Part shown: one piece after another, positions 35,703 to 45,383 of the stretch
Layout of the letters: the number at the start of each line of letters is the position of its first letter
Position numbering within the stretch: position 1 is the stretch's first letter
Assembly: GCF_003253705.1 (NCBI RefSeq)
Contig: NZ_QKYU01000028.1
Span: forward strand, 1 to 60,885
Length of the DNA stretch: 60,885 nt
Direction: 5' to 3'
From: Humitalea rosea
Lineage (GTDB): Bacteria; Pseudomonadota; Alphaproteobacteria; Acetobacterales; Acetobacteraceae
The notes under the pieces: model-generated
What the model saw: the letters and a program-made list of their open reading frames with translations, nothing else
What the model was told of the DNA's origin: nothing
Databases searched by the model: none
Program-made: the position numbers and the translations under genes

Positions 35703-35980
35703 TTGGCTCCGTCGCCACGATCTGAACCGGCGTGCGGCCCGCCTCCGCCGTGGCCATGCCCATGCCCATGATGCATGAACAGGTGCATCAGCGGGCAGGC
35801 AAGGAGAAGGAGGTAGGGAAGCGCGCCGAGCGTGTGACCGTAGTGCTCTCTCAACAGGTAGAACGCCCCGATCAGGAGGAACCCGATCGCGACGAGACCG
35901 CCCCGCGTCCACCACCAGCCGCCCCTGTCACGTTGGGCGGGGTGCCTGGCATGCGAGCCCGGAGTGGTCTCGTCGACCAT
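35699..35980 (-). CDS. DUF2933-type His-rich membrane protein
   Basis: 93 aa with one or two hydrophobic segments (GGLVAIGFLLIGAFYLLREH, LPYLLLLACPLMHLFMHHG) and a tail rich in His and Gly (HHGHGHGHGGGGPHAG). This layout matches DUF2933 proteins commonly found in copper-resistance clusters. The histidines could bind copper at the membrane (inference). Starts 1 bp after the DUF305 gene stop. Confidence 0.8.
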   Translation of the reverse strand: MVDETTPGSHARHPAQRDRGGWWWTRGGLVAIGFLLIGAFYLLREHYGHTLGALPYLLLLACPLMHLFMHHGHGHGHGGGGPHAGSDRGDGAK

Positions 35981-35981
35981 A

Positions 35982-36527
35982 TCAGCGCGGCCGCGCCAGG
36001 AAGGCGCGCAGCGTGGCGATCTCGCTTTCCTGCGCGCGGATCACGGCTTCGGCCAGGCTGCGCATCCCCGGATCCCGACCATGCGCCAACTGGACCCGCG
36101 CCATCGCGATCGCGCCCTCATGATGGGGGATCATGGAGGCTGCGAAATCGCGGTCCGCGTCGCCTGTGAAGGTGATGGCCATGTCGCGGTGCATCTTCTC
36201 GTTCGCGGCCATGAAGGCGGCGGTCGAGGCGGGTTGCGCCGCGGTCCCCGGGGGCGTGGCGCCGGGATGATGCGGGTCAGCCGCAGCCGGAGCCTGTGCG
36301 GCACCGCCCGCCGGCGCCTGCGCAGCACCATTCCCCGGCGCCTGCGCGCCAGGCATCATCCGCTGCTGCATCTGCTGCATCTGCTGCTGCATGCCGGGCA
36401 TCTGGCCCATCATGCCAGGCTGGGCGGGCTGAGGCTGCGGCATGGTGCCCTGGGCAATGGCGAGGCCTGCCGCAGCCAGCGTGGCAAGGCCGGCAGCAAG
36501 GGCAAGTGTGGGCGCGAGGCGGGTCAT
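35982..36527 (-). CDS. DUF305 periplasmic copper-binding protein (CopM-like)
   Basis: 181 aa with a signal peptide (LALAAGLATLAAAGLAIAQG). A Met/Gln-rich stretch (GMMGQMPGMQQQMQQMQQRM) and an Ala/Pro/Gly linker precede the DUF305 domain: EKMHRDMAITFTGDADRDFA and the hallmark SMIPHHEGAIAMA. Methionines and the HH pair are probable Cu(I)/Ag(I) ligands. Preceded by a direct-repeat box 68 bp upstream that resembles one before the CusB-like gene. Confidence 0.92.
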   Translation of the reverse strand: MTRLAPTLALAAGLATLAAAGLAIAQGTMPQPQPAQPGMMGQMPGMQQQMQQMQQRMMPGAQAPGNGAAQAPAGGAAQAPAAADPHHPGATPPGTAAQPASTAAFMAANEKMHRDMAITFTGDADRDFAASMIPHHEGAIAMARVQLAHGRDPGMRSLAEAVIRAQESEIATLRAFLARPR

Positions 36528-36594
36528 GTGCTGGTTTCCTTTGGTTCGATGTTATGAAGGCTGGCCCCCCGGCATGTCGCCAGCATCACGCCGT

Positions 36595-36611
36595 CATGAC
36601 AAAGCATGTCA
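36595..36611. promoter_or_regulatory. Direct-repeat box, candidate response-regulator site
   Basis: CATGACA-N3-CATGTCA, two 7-base half-sites one helical turn apart, 68 bp before the DUF305 start. A near copy (CATGACA-N3-CATTGCA, 45334-45350) lies 73 bp before the CusB-like adaptor start. OmpR-family regulators bind such 10-bp-phased direct repeats, and one is encoded at 38746-39489. Part of the box overlaps the 93-bp gap downstream of the CopZ-like gene. Confidence 0.5.
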
Positions 36612-36619
36612 GCGCGGGG

Positions 36620-36823
36620 TCAGGCGGGGATGCGCTCGGCCTGCCAACCAGCATCGCGCAACGCCTGCTCCAGGCGCGCTGGGTCCACGGCCGACGTCAC
36701 GGCCGCTTCACCCGTGTCCAGCGCGATGTCGATCTGCGCCAGCGGGTCCGCCTGCCGCAGCGTCGCCGTGACGCCCTTCGCGCAGCCGCCGCAGTTCATG
36801 TTCGCGATTCGGAAGCGATGCAT
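36620..36823 (-). CDS. CopZ-like heavy-metal-associated (HMA) chaperone
   Basis: 67 aa, ATG at 36823 chosen because GGAGG lies 5 nt before it (a GTG one codon earlier is too close). MNCGGCAKGVTATLRQADP has the CxxC metal site; DTGEAAVTSAVDPARLEQAL completes the ferredoxin-like fold. It would carry Cu(I) in the cytoplasm, probably to the CopA-type ATPase. A MerR/CueR-type dyad lies upstream. Confidence 0.92.
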   Translation of the reverse strand: MHRFRIANMNCGGCAKGVTATLRQADPLAQIDIALDTGEAAVTSAVDPARLEQALRDAGWQAERIPA

Positions 36824-36865
36824 CACGCCCTCCTCTTGGGGTCTGGTCCAACCGGAGAGGTGGTG

Positions 36866-36905
36866 CTTGCCCCCATGGGAGGGTCAAGGGCCATACGCGG
36901 CCCTT
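36866..36905 (-). promoter_or_regulatory. MerR/CueR-type dyad and overlapping hairpin before the CopZ-like gene
   Basis: Read on the minus strand, CTTGACCC ... GGGGCAAG (36888 to 36866) forms a 23-bp dyad containing a TTGACC -35 element, the layout of copper-responsive MerR-family promoters with a 19-bp spacer; the -10 (CACCTC) is poor. Immediately beside it AAGGGCC-N6-GGCCCTT (36886-36905) is an exact 7-base hairpin that may terminate the DUF411 transcript. No CueR gene is in the window. Confidence 0.4.
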
Positions 36906-36917
36906 TTCCGGACCTAT

Positions 36918-37388
36918 TCACACCGGTGTGCCGCCGCGGAAACGCATGAAGGCAGTGCGGCCGCCACGCGCATCGAAGGCCAGCACGTCATAGCTGTCAG
37001 GCGCCAGGCCAGGGACGTCCATGCCGGGCGAGCCCACCGGCATGCCCGGCACGGCGAGGCCGCGGATTCCGGCAGGGCGCTCCGACAGCAGCCGGGTCAC
37101 CGCCGCCGCCGGAACATGGCCCTCAAGCGCATAACCACCGATCAGCCCCGCATGGCAGGACAGCAGATCGGACGGCGTGCCGAGCATCCGCCGTGCGGCT
37201 GCCAGCGAGCGCACGACATTGTCCTCGATCGGAAATCCCGCTGCCCGCATATGGTCGACCCACCCGGCGCAGCATCCGCAACTCTCATCACGCCAGACCT
37301 GCAGGCGTGGCAGTGCCTCCGCCCAGGCCGGTGCCGGCAGGGCCAGCGCGGCAAGGCTGGCTGTTATGAAAATCCTTCGAACCATCAT
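36918..37388 (-). CDS. DUF411 periplasmic metal-binding protein
   Basis: 156 aa with a signal peptide (RIFITASLAALALPAPAWAE). The DUF411 core shows DESCGCCAGWVDHMRAAGFP (CxCC site), LLSCHAGLIGGYALEGHVP and GLAVPGMPVGSPGMD with several methionines. The family is common in copper-resistance loci and probably binds copper in the periplasm. ATG at 37388 sits 9 nt after GAGGGAG; adjacent GTG and ATG codons are alternatives. 14 bp after the histidine-kinase gene. Confidence 0.9.
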   Translation of the reverse strand: MMVRRIFITASLAALALPAPAWAEALPRLQVWRDESCGCCAGWVDHMRAAGFPIEDNVVRSLAAARRMLGTPSDLLSCHAGLIGGYALEGHVPAAAVTRLLSERPAGIRGLAVPGMPVGSPGMDVPGLAPDSYDVLAFDARGGRTAFMRFRGGTPV

Positions 37389-37402
37389 CACCGCATGCTC
37401 CC

Positions 37403-38749
37403 TCAGTTCTGGGGTTTCGGCAGGCGAACGGAGCCCAGCAATCCGCCGCCTGGCCGGTTGCTTAGATGCAAATTACCGCCGTGCTGTTCGACTGCGCGTC
37501 GGGCAATGGTGAGGCCGAGCCCGCTCCCACCCGTGCCGCGATTGCGCGAGGTCTCAAGGCGGCGGAACGGCTCGAACACGGACTGCATGTCAGCTTCGGG
37601 AATGCCGGGGCCGTCATCCTCGATCCGCACCAGAAGCTCGCGCCCCTTGTCTTCGAGGACGACGCGCGCGCCGCCCCCATACTTCACGGCGTTGTCGATC
37701 AGATTCGAGAAGGCACGTTTCAGCGTCACCGGGCTGCAGACCAACCTAGCCTGCGAAGGGCCGGCATAGGTCACGGCCGCGCCCGCATCGGCGGCCGCGT
37801 CACACAGGGTCTCGATCATCGCCACGAGATCGGCCGGCTTGCGGGGCTCGCTCTCGGTCTCGCCGCGCAGATAGGCGAGGGTGGAATCGATCATCGCCTC
37901 CATCTCGTCCAGATCGGCATCGATGGCGCGCGCCGCCTCGCCATCCTCGACGAAGCCGGCGCGAAGGCGCAGCCGGGAGATGGGCGTGCGCAGATCATGG
38001 CTGACGGCAGCCAGGGCCTGGGTGCGGTCGGCGATCAGCCGATCGATGCGGCCCTGCATGCGGTTGAAGGCCTGAGCGGCATGGCGCACCTCGCGTGGGC
38101 CTTCCTCGGGCACGGGCACCACGGGACCAGGACCACCGAAGCGATCGGCGGCTTCGGACAGCGCGCGTAGCGGCCGACCGATCAGCCGCACCACTAGCAG
38201 CCCGAGCAGCAGGATCCCCACCGCCATCGCCGTGGTGGAGAGCAGCGTGGCGTGTTCCGGTGCCGGCGGGCGGAACAGTGCGGCGGAGAAGTTGAGCCAG
38301 CTGCCATCCGGCAGCGGCAGGGCGCCGAGCAGCAGGTGCCGCGACGCCTCGCCATCCGCCACGCCATCCTCCCCGTAGCCCAGACGCAGGCCCGTGACAT
38401 CAAGTTCCGGCACCAGCTCGCCGAGCCGGCTGCGCAGCGCATCGGTGCGGGTGCTGCTTGCCTGCACCGGCTGCACGGTGGGCGCAGGCGTCCAATGCAT
38501 GTCGAGGCTCGCGGTGGAGAGCGCATGCGCGGTGCGGTCGCGTTCCTCGACGGGCAATTCGGCCACCGCGCGTTTCGCCGCCACCAACCGCTCCGCGAGC
38601 TGCGCCTCACGCGTGGTGCCCAGGACCGCCTCGGTGCCGATCTGGTGCAGCCAGAGGCTGCCGAGATGGAAGGCCATCAGGCCGACCAGCAGCACGAGCA
38701 CGATCCGCCCACCCAAGGTGTCCGGCAGCAGGTGGCGAAGCCAGTTCAT
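37403..38749 (-). CDS. Sensor histidine kinase of copper-island two-component system
   Basis: 448 aa. Two membrane helices (IVLVLLVGLMAFHLGSLWLH; MAVGILLLGLLVVRLI) bracket a ~140-residue periplasmic domain. HAMP (RPLRALSEAADRFG), H-box AAVSHDLRTPISRL with H~250, N-box NLIDNAVKYGG, DDGPGIPEADMQSVFEPF and GGSGLGLTIARRAVEQHGG are intact. The start overlaps the response-regulator stop by 4 bp. Probably senses periplasmic copper or silver, given its neighbours. Confidence 0.93.
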   Translation of the reverse strand: MNWLRHLLPDTLGGRIVLVLLVGLMAFHLGSLWLHQIGTEAVLGTTREAQLAERLVAAKRAVAELPVEERDRTAHALSTASLDMHWTPAPTVQPVQASSTRTDALRSRLGELVPELDVTGLRLGYGEDGVADGEASRHLLLGALPLPDGSWLNFSAALFRPPAPEHATLLSTTAMAVGILLLGLLVVRLIGRPLRALSEAADRFGGPGPVVPVPEEGPREVRHAAQAFNRMQGRIDRLIADRTQALAAVSHDLRTPISRLRLRAGFVEDGEAARAIDADLDEMEAMIDSTLAYLRGETESEPRKPADLVAMIETLCDAAADAGAAVTYAGPSQARLVCSPVTLKRAFSNLIDNAVKYGGGARVVLEDKGRELLVRIEDDGPGIPEADMQSVFEPFRRLETSRNRGTGGSGLGLTIARRAVEQHGGNLHLSNRPGGGLLGSVRLPKPQN

Positions 38750-39489
38750 GTCGCGCGCTTCACCGTGGGCACCAGCATGTATCCCGCGCCGCGCACCGTC
38801 TTGATGATGGCGGGGCTGTCCTCCGTCGGCTCCAGCTTGCGTCGCAGCCGGCTCACCATGACATCGACCGAGCGTTCGGTGCCGTTGAAGGCCATCCGGT
38901 TGCGGGCGAGATCCAGCAGCTGGTCGCGGCTCAGCACGCGCTGCGCGTGTTCGCAGAAGGCGAGCAGCAAATCATACTCACCGCCGGAGAGGTCGACCGC
39001 CGTGCCATCCGGCGCGCTGAGTTCGCGCCGCCGCGTGTCGAGTGTCCAATCGGCGAAGACGATGCGCTCGCCTGCCTGGCCTCCCACCGGGTCCCCGGCA
39101 TCGCCACGCGACCGTCGCAGCAGCGCGCGCACGCGGGCCAGCAATTCGGCCCGGCCGAAGGGCTTCGGGATGTAGTCGTCGGCGCCGAGTTCGAGGCCGA
39201 GCACACGGTCCGTCTCCTCGCCGCGCGCCGTCACCATGATGATCGGCACGCCCGACTTGGCGCGCAGCGCGCGGCACAGGTCAAGGCCGGAGGTGCCTGG
39301 CAGCATCACGTCGAGCAGCACAAGATCGACCGGCGCGCCCGCCAGCACCTCCCACATCTCGCGCCCATCGCGCGCGCCGGTAACGCGAAAGCCGTTCTGG
39401 CGCAGGAACTTGGCGATCAGCGTGCGCATCTCCCCATCATCCTCGACAACGAGGATGTGGGCTTCCTGCGGCAGGCTGTCGGGCGCCAT
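38746..39489 (-). CDS. OmpR-family response regulator
   Basis: 247 aa from the ATG at 39489. Receiver domain with HILVVEDDGEMR, phospho-acceptor D60 in LVLLDVMLPGTSG, the T in IIMVTARG and K in DDYIPKPFG. The C-terminal winged helix shows VDLSGGEYDLLLAF and RSVDVMVSRLRRKLEP. Pairs with the overlapping kinase gene. It starts 4 bp after the CpxP-like gene. Likely activator of the surrounding efflux genes. Confidence 0.95.
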   Translation of the reverse strand: MAPDSLPQEAHILVVEDDGEMRTLIAKFLRQNGFRVTGARDGREMWEVLAGAPVDLVLLDVMLPGTSGLDLCRALRAKSGVPIIMVTARGEETDRVLGLELGADDYIPKPFGRAELLARVRALLRRSRGDAGDPVGGQAGERIVFADWTLDTRRRELSAPDGTAVDLSGGEYDLLLAFCEHAQRVLSRDQLLDLARNRMAFNGTERSVDVMVSRLRRKLEPTEDSPAIIKTVRGAGYMLVPTVKRAT

Positions 39490-39493
39490 CACG

Positions 39494-40027
39494 TCAATGA
39501 TGCCTGTGGCCGCCCTGCGGCGTGCCGCCGGCATAGCCGCGCAGGCGCCCATAGGCGTCGATCTGCTCTGTGTTCAGCAGCGCCGCCTGCGTCAGATGCG
39601 CGCGCAGATGCACATCCCGAATCTCCCCCTGCAATGCCGCGATGCGGGCCGTGCGGGCCGAGAGATCGGACGGCGTGATGCTGCGGTCCCGGAAGGCGGC
39701 ATCGAGCGCGCGCTCCTCCTCGATCAGCCGGGCGCCGAGGGCGCTGGCCGCCGCCTGCATCTCCGTCATCAGGCGTTGCGCCGCGGCAAGCTGCGCCGGT
39801 GTCAGCCGCAACGCCCCAGCCAGTTCGATGACATGGACGGGCCCCGGCCAGCCATTCAGCTCCGCCGCCAGCGCCAGGCCCATGCCGCGGCCGGCGAGCA
39901 GATCCGCCTGCTGCTCGGCCGACAGCGCGCGGATCGGACGGTCCGTCATGCCGGCATAGGGCGAGGGAGCATTGGCCCAAGCGGGAAGCGCGAGAAGGAG
40001 GGCCAAGGCGGTTAATGTCGAGCGCAT
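39494..40027 (-). CDS. CpxP/Spy-like periplasmic metal sensor protein
   Basis: 177 aa with a signal peptide (LTALALLLALPAWANAP). The mature part is helical with LTPAQLAAAQRLMTEMQAAA, an LTxxQ-type motif of the CpxP/CnrX/Spy fold, a coiled-coil-like middle, and a His-rich end (GGTPQGGHRHH). ATG at 40027 is 5 nt after GGAGG. Such proteins bind metal and tune the adjacent kinase; the position immediately before the regulator and kinase fits. Confidence 0.82.
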   Translation of the reverse strand: MRSTLTALALLLALPAWANAPSPYAGMTDRPIRALSAEQQADLLAGRGMGLALAAELNGWPGPVHVIELAGALRLTPAQLAAAQRLMTEMQAAASALGARLIEEERALDAAFRDRSITPSDLSARTARIAALQGEIRDVHLRAHLTQAALLNTEQIDAYGRLRGYAGGTPQGGHRHH

Positions 40028-40037
40028 CACGCCCTCC

Positions 40038-40430
40038 TCAGTTCTGATCCATTGGCGTGAATCGCGCCTGCGCTGGACGTTGGCCGGGCAGCGTCAGCGT
40101 GACAACCGCGCGCATGCCGCGCGCTGCCACGAAGTCGCCGGTACCGGCCAGCACAGTGTCGCCGGTGGGGGCGAGGGCGATGGTGGCCTGACGCCCGCCG
40201 GCGAGGATGACGACCTGCGCCGTGACGCCGGCCACGGGAATGGGCCGGTCGGCGCCGTCGAACAGGAACAGCCGCAACGTATTGCCCTCGGCCACCAGCT
40301 CGGCGTGGTTGCTGCCAATATCCACCTTCTGGCCGCCATTCGGCCCACGGCGCGGCTCATGCGCGCGCCCGGCGACAGGGGCGAGGACGAAGCCGGTGAG
40401 CAGCGCGGCGAGGTGGCGGCGTGGGGTCAT
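40038..40430 (-). CDS. Periplasmic protein of the RND efflux operon, unknown family
   Basis: 130 aa from the ATG at 40430, 8 nt after GAGGAA (an ATG at 40445 is possible). Signal peptide LAALLTGFVLAPVAGRAHE. The mature part (GPNGGQKVDIGSNHAELV, LRLFLFDGADRPIPVAGV) resembles in layout the N-terminal extension of the adaptor encoded at 45261, which reads [19 protein letters not shown]. Possibly a metal-binding accessory of the pump. Function unknown. Confidence 0.7.
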   Translation of the reverse strand: MTPRRHLAALLTGFVLAPVAGRAHEPRRGPNGGQKVDIGSNHAELVAEGNTLRLFLFDGADRPIPVAGVTAQVVILAGGRQATIALAPTGDTVLAGTGDFVAARGMRAVVTLTLPGQRPAQARFTPMDQN

Positions 40431-40448
40431 GGTTGGGTTCCTCATGGA

Positions 40449-43400
40449 TCAATAGGCCTCTGCCACCTTCAGCTCCTGCTGGACGGTGCGCAGGCGCTCC
40501 AGGGCGGGGCGGCCGAAGCGGTGGAACAGCAGCGGCGTCAGGAAGGTATCGAGCAGCGTCGCGGTGATTAGCCCGCCGAAGATGGTGACAGCGACCGGGT
40601 GCAGGATCTCCTTGCCCGGCTCGCTGGCGCCAATCATCAACGGGATGAGTGCGAAGCCAGCCGAAAGCGCCGTCATCAGCACCGGTGTCAGGCGTTCCAG
40701 GCTGCCGCGGATCACCAGCGCCAGCCCCCAGCGCTCGCCTTCGAGCAGGGCGAGGTTCAGGTAGTGGCTCACCTTCAGGATGCCGTTGCGGGTTGCGATG
40801 CCGGCCAGCGTGATGAAGCCGATCATCGACGCCACCGACAGCGGCTGCCCCGCGATCCATAGCGCCGCGATCGCGCCCACCAGCGCCAGCGGCACATTGC
40901 CCATGATGATCAGCGCCAGCACCGCCGATTTGTAGCGGCTGTAGAGCACCATGAAGATCAGCGACAGGGACACCAGCGACAGCCCGGCGATCAGCCGCGC
41001 GGCTTCCTCCTGCGCCTGGAAGGTCCCCTCCAGCGTGAAGAAGTAGCCGGGCGGCAGCGCGGCCGTCTCGATCTCGGCGCGGATGCGGGCGACGATGGCG
41101 GCCATGTCGCTGCCATCGGTGTTGGCCAGCACCACGATCCGCCGCCGACCATTCTCCCGCAGGATCTGGTTCGGGCCATCGGTGTCGCGGAGTTCTGCTA
41201 GCAGCGACAAGGGCACCCGGCCGCCCGGTGTCTCGATCATCACGGCCGCAAGCCCGGCGCCGGTGCGATCGCTGTCGCCGAGGCGCAGCACAACGTCGAA
41301 CCGACGCGCCCCATCCACCACCTGGCTGACGACCTGGCCGCCCGACAGGGATTGCAGGGTCTCCGCGACGGATGCGGCCGACACGCCATACAGCGCCGCG
41401 CGTTCATGGTTCACCGCCACCTGAAGCTGCGGCACGCGCACCTGGCGCTCCACCTGCAAGTCGGTCAGGCCGGGGATCGACGCCAGGCGCCGCTGCATGC
41501 CCTCGGCCAGAGTGCGCAGGGTGTCCAAATCGTCGCCGGTGATCTTCAGCGCGATCTCGGCGCGCACGCCGGACAGCATGTGGTCGAGCCGGTGCCCAAT
41601 GGGCTGGCCGACATTGGCGCTGCCGGGCAGTACCGCAAGGCGCGCGCGGATATCGGCCGAGATCGCCTGCTTGCCGCGCGCGGAAGCGTGGAGGGAAACG
41701 TCGATCTCGGCGGAATGCACGCCCTCGGCATGCTCATCCAGCTCGGCGCGGCCGGTCCGGCGCCCCACGGTGCGAACCTCCGGCACCTGCATGATCAACT
41801 GCTCTGCCTGGCGGCCGAGCCGGTTGGCTTCGGTCAGGCTGATGCCGGGCTGGAACTGTAGGCTGATGGTCAGCGTACCCTCGTTGAAGGGCGGCAGGAA
41901 GGAGCGCGGCAGCAAGGGCACAGTGGCGAGCGCGCCCGCCACACCCACGCCGGCCAACAGATACACGAGCCGTGCGCGGGCAAAGGCCCAGAGCAGCGCG
42001 CGCTCGTTCCAGCGCTTGAGCACCCGGACCAACGCGCTGTCGCCGTGCTCCATCCGCTTCATGCGCGGCAACAGGTAGTAGCAGAGCACCGGCGTGACCG
42101 TGATGGAGACGACAAGGCTCGCCAGGATCGAGACGATATAGGCGACGCCAAGCGGCGCGAACAACCGCCCCTCGATACCGGTCAGCGCGAACAGCGGCAC
42201 GAAGACGAGGATCACGATCATCGTCGCATAGACGATGCCCGAGCGGACTTCCTGGCTCGCCCGCGCCACGACGGTGATCGCGGGCAACGGATCTGGCCGC
42301 GCGCGGTTCTCCCGGAGACGGCGGAACACGTTCTCCACATCCACCACCGCGTCATCCACCAACTCACCGATGGCGATCGCAAGGCCGCCCAGCGTCATGG
42401 TATTGATCGACAGGCCAAGCAACTGGAACACCACCACGGTGATCAACACCGACAGCGGAATGGCGGTGAGCGAGATGAAGGTCGTGCGGCTGTTCAGCAG
42501 GAACAGGAACAGCACCACGGCAACGACGGCGACCGCTTCCAGCAGAACGATCTGCACATTGCCAATCGAGGCGCCGATGAAGTCGGCCTGGCGGAACTGC
42601 ACGTTGTTCGCGAGCACGCCCGGCGGCATGGCGCGCTGCAATTCGGCCAGCGCGGCCTCCACCTGGGCGGTCAGGGCCACCGTATCGGCCGAGGGCTGCT
42701 TCTGGATGGACAGGATGACCGCCGGCTGGCCCATGCTGCCGGCCTCGCCGCGTTTGAGCCGTGCGGCGAAATCGACCGTCGCGACCTGTCGCAGTGGAAT
42801 CGGCTGGCCGGCCCGCACTGCCACGGGTGTATTGGCCAGATCCTCGAGGCGCGTGGTGCGGCCGATGTTGCGGATCAGGTATTCGCGCCCCGCCTGATCC
42901 ACATAGCCGCCGCCGGTATTGCCGCCGAATTGCCGAAGGGCGGCGTGCACCTGCTCCTGGGTGACATCCAGCGCATGCATCCGCGCGACATCCGGCGTCA
43001 CGCGATACTGCCGAACCTCACCGCCGATCGGGATCACCTGCGAGATGCCGGGGATGGTCAGCAGCCGCGGTCGCACCACCCAATCGGCCAATTCCCGCAA
43101 TTCCATGGGGCTGGCGCGGCCATCGGTGGACATCGCCACCAGCATGATCTCGCCCATGATGGAGGAGATGGGCGCCATCTGCGGCGCGACATTGGCAGGC
43201 AGTTGCGCCCGCACGAGCGAGAGGCGCTCCGCCACCTGCTGACGGTTCACCCAGATGTCGGTGCCCCAGTCGAACTCCACGAAGACGATCGAAAGACCGA
43301 CACCCGAGACGGAGCGCACACGCGTCACGCCCGGCATGCCGTTCATCGCCGTCTCGATCGGGTAGGAGACGAGAAGCTCCACCTCCTCCGGCGCCAGGCC

Positions 43401-43562
43401 CTCGGCCTCCGTCATCAGGGTGATGACCGGCTTGTTAAGGTCGGGGAAGACATCCACCGGCAGGCGTTGCAGCGCCAGTGCGCCGTAGACCACCAGGATC
43501 GCCGCCGCGACCAACACGAACAGCCGGTTCCGCAGGCTGGCGGTGACGAGGATGTTGAACAC
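40449..43562 (-). CDS. Heavy-metal RND efflux pump, CusA/CzcA-type
   Basis: 1037 aa, full length for HME-RND proteins. Start [34 protein letters not shown], and the helix-4 motif [21 protein letters not shown] carry the proton-relay acidic residues; twelve membrane helices with two large periplasmic loops. Whether copper/silver (Cus) or Zn/Co/Cd (Czc) is pumped cannot be read with certainty; the copper-gene context favours Cus. Separated by 1 bp from the adaptor gene. Confidence 0.95.
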   Translation of the reverse strand: MFNILVTASLRNRLFVLVAAAILVVYGALALQRLPVDVFPDLNKPVITLMTEAEGLAPEEVELLVSYPIETAMNGMPGVTRVRSVSGVGLSIVFVEFDWGTDIWVNRQQVAERLSLVRAQLPANVAPQMAPISSIMGEIMLVAMSTDGRASPMELRELADWVVRPRLLTIPGISQVIPIGGEVRQYRVTPDVARMHALDVTQEQVHAALRQFGGNTGGGYVDQAGREYLIRNIGRTTRLEDLANTPVAVRAGQPIPLRQVATVDFAARLKRGEAGSMGQPAVILSIQKQPSADTVALTAQVEAALAELQRAMPPGVLANNVQFRQADFIGASIGNVQIVLLEAVAVVAVVLFLFLLNSRTTFISLTAIPLSVLITVVVFQLLGLSINTMTLGGLAIAIGELVDDAVVDVENVFRRLRENRARPDPLPAITVVARASQEVRSGIVYATMIVILVFVPLFALTGIEGRLFAPLGVAYIVSILASLVVSITVTPVLCYYLLPRMKRMEHGDSALVRVLKRWNERALLWAFARARLVYLLAGVGVAGALATVPLLPRSFLPPFNEGTLTISLQFQPGISLTEANRLGRQAEQLIMQVPEVRTVGRRTGRAELDEHAEGVHSAEIDVSLHASARGKQAISADIRARLAVLPGSANVGQPIGHRLDHMLSGVRAEIALKITGDDLDTLRTLAEGMQRRLASIPGLTDLQVERQVRVPQLQVAVNHERAALYGVSAASVAETLQSLSGGQVVSQVVDGARRFDVVLRLGDSDRTGAGLAAVMIETPGGRVPLSLLAELRDTDGPNQILRENGRRRIVVLANTDGSDMAAIVARIRAEIETAALPPGYFFTLEGTFQAQEEAARLIAGLSLVSLSLIFMVLYSRYKSAVLALIIMGNVPLALVGAIAALWIAGQPLSVASMIGFITLAGIATRNGILKVSHYLNLALLEGERWGLALVIRGSLERLTPVLMTALSAGFALIPLMIGASEPGKEILHPVAVTIFGGLITATLLDTFLTPLLFHRFGRPALERLRTVQQELKVAEAY

Positions 43563-43563
43563 G

Positions 43564-45261
43564 CTAGCGGACCTGCGCGATCAGCCCGGCGCCACTGGTC
43601 ACCACGCGGGCCCCGCGCTCCAGCCCGGCCGTGACAAGCACGCGCTGTCCGTCGAGGGGCTGGGCGCGCACCGGCCGCGGCAGGAAGCGCTCGGCGCTCG
43701 GCATCTCATAGACCACCTGGCCGCCCTCGGGGTTGCGCACCACCGCTTCGGCGGGCAGCACGATGCCAGCGGTGCGGCGCGGCGTCTCCACCAGGACGGT
43801 CACGGGTTGCCCCACGGCGAGGCCGGGGGCACCGCCCTCGATGCGGAAATGAAGTGGCAGGCCCTGTTGGCGCAGTGTCATGCCCCGCCCGACGAAGCCG
43901 AGCCGCAGCGCCTGACCACCGGCCGTCATGGCCGAGGCGGCCGAGACCTCCGCCACCGCGGCGGGGTCGAAGGCGATGGCCTCGACCCAGAGCCGGGCGG
44001 GATCGACAATATCGAACAGGGGTTCCTGCGCCTGGATCACCTGACCGGCGGCCACACGGACCACGCTGATCACGCCGGCGGAGGGTGCCACGATCGGCTC
44101 CCGCCCCGTCACGGCCGGCAGGTTCGCCGCGCGGCGCTGCCGCAGGCCTTCGAGGTCGGCGCGGGCATCGCTGATCTCGCGTGCCGCGACGGTGCCGGCC
44201 AGTGCGGTCAGCCGGCGGACCCGCGCCTCGCCTATGACGATAAGCGCATCGAGCTCGGCAATACTTGCGCGCACGCCGACCCGATCCTGCGCCGCCATGA
44301 TAGGCACGACGAAGCCGAGAACCTCGCCGCGAGCCACGCGCTGGCCAAGCGCCGGGAAGCCGCCTTCCGGAGGCTCGATGCGGCCGGCTTCGGACGCCTG
44401 GACGCGGCCGGAGGCATTGGGGTCCGCGACCACCTGTCCCGTGAGGTGCACGGGAACGAAAGCCTCGCCAGGTTCAGCGGGGCCGGTTCGGAGGCCGAGG
44501 AGGCGTTGCGAGGGCTTGGGCACGAAGATGCTGCCGTCCGGTTGCCGCCGGGGCGCGTCCAAGGGCTGTGCCCAGGCGATCATCGGTACCAGGAGGATCG
44601 CCGCCAGGGCCATCACAGCCGGCGCGGCGGCGACGCGCTCGGGCATCGGCGCGCTGGACGGCAAAGCATGTGGGCGCGTGCCCGTTGCTGACGGTTCGAC
44701 GACGACAAGTGGAGGCAATGGCCGCGGCGCCGCTGCACGGCCGATGGCGACGCCGACCAGCAACAGGAATAGCCCCGCCGCCCACACGTAAGGCTCGCGC
44801 AACGCCGTCGAGACCAGATCGGCGGGCCCTGGCGCAGAGGTCGCGGCGGCAACGCCGGCGGGAATCACAAGCGTCGCCGGCAGCAGGTCCATGTCTTCGC
44901 CGGCCGTGATGGTGAAGACCATGTTCCGCTGGCCTGGGCGTTCCAGGATAGGATTCGTGAGCACATAGACCGCGTCGCTTGCGCGGGTGGCCGTTCCAAT
45001 GTCCTCGCCATCAACGGTAACCTGCACCGTGGCGCCGTCGATCGGCTCCGACGTTGCGTGTCGGTCGAGGTAGAGCCAGAGCCGCCGGTCCGGTCCCAGC
45101 ACTGCAACGATCTCGAACAGGTCGGAATACGCCTCGGCGCGCGGTGCGGCCGCCGCAGGCTGCGCGGGTTCGTCGCCATGGGAATGGCCTTCATGGCTGA
45201 ATGCGGGGCGGAAGCCAACTGCGGCTAGCAACGTGACAAGCAACAACATACGAATCAGCAC
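43564..45261 (-). CDS. RND periplasmic adaptor (CusB/CzcB-like) with N-terminal extension
   Basis: 565 aa from a GTG at 45261 that follows AAGGGGG closely. Signal peptide then a His-rich start [11 protein letters not shown]. Residues ~45-150 form an extra beta domain, followed by a hydrophobic segment ([19 protein letters not shown]) and a second one ([18 protein letters not shown]) before the true adaptor ([18 protein letters not shown], barrel-sandwich and hairpin, [16 protein letters not shown]). Ordinary CusB proteins are ~400 aa; this looks like a fusion of an accessory periplasmic protein to the adaptor. No outer-membrane channel gene is present nearby. Confidence 0.9.
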   Translation of the reverse strand: MLIRMLLLVTLLAAVGFRPAFSHEGHSHGDEPAQPAAAAPRAEAYSDLFEIVAVLGPDRRLWLYLDRHATSEPIDGATVQVTVDGEDIGTATRASDAVYVLTNPILERPGQRNMVFTITAGEDMDLLPATLVIPAGVAAATSAPGPADLVSTALREPYVWAAGLFLLLVGVAIGRAAAPRPLPPLVVVEPSATGTRPHALPSSAPMPERVAAAPAVMALAAILLVPMIAWAQPLDAPRRQPDGSIFVPKPSQRLLGLRTGPAEPGEAFVPVHLTGQVVADPNASGRVQASEAGRIEPPEGGFPALGQRVARGEVLGFVVPIMAAQDRVGVRASIAELDALIVIGEARVRRLTALAGTVAAREISDARADLEGLRQRRAANLPAVTGREPIVAPSAGVISVVRVAAGQVIQAQEPLFDIVDPARLWVEAIAFDPAAVAEVSAASAMTAGGQALRLGFVGRGMTLRQQGLPLHFRIEGGAPGLAVGQPVTVLVETPRRTAGIVLPAEAVVRNPEGGQVVYEMPSAERFLPRPVRAQPLDGQRVLVTAGLERGARVVTSGAGLIAQVR

Positions 45262-45333
45262 GCGCGCGCCCCCTTAGACCCAATCACCGCCTTCCCAAAC
45301 TGACGGCGCAGGACGTCGCGGGCGTTGCCCAAT

Positions 45334-45350
45334 CATGACAAAACATTGCA
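45334..45350. promoter_or_regulatory. Direct-repeat box before the CusB-like gene
   Basis: CATGACA-N3-CATTGCA, 73 bp upstream of the adaptor start, matching the box at 36595-36611 in 13 of 17 positions and in its distance from a gene start. Candidate operator of the local OmpR-type regulator for the whole cusBA operon. Confidence 0.5.
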
Positions 45351-45383
45351 ATGGAGACAGCGGGCACTTGGCGGGGGGCGAGC

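Noticed and set aside
36340-36420. Repetitive CTGCTGCAT stretch, considered as a repeat array
   Set aside because: It is the Met/Gln-rich coding region of the DUF305 protein.
42045-43634. 529-codon plus-strand frame opposite the RND pump
   Set aside because: Antisense shadow; no start context and no family similarity.
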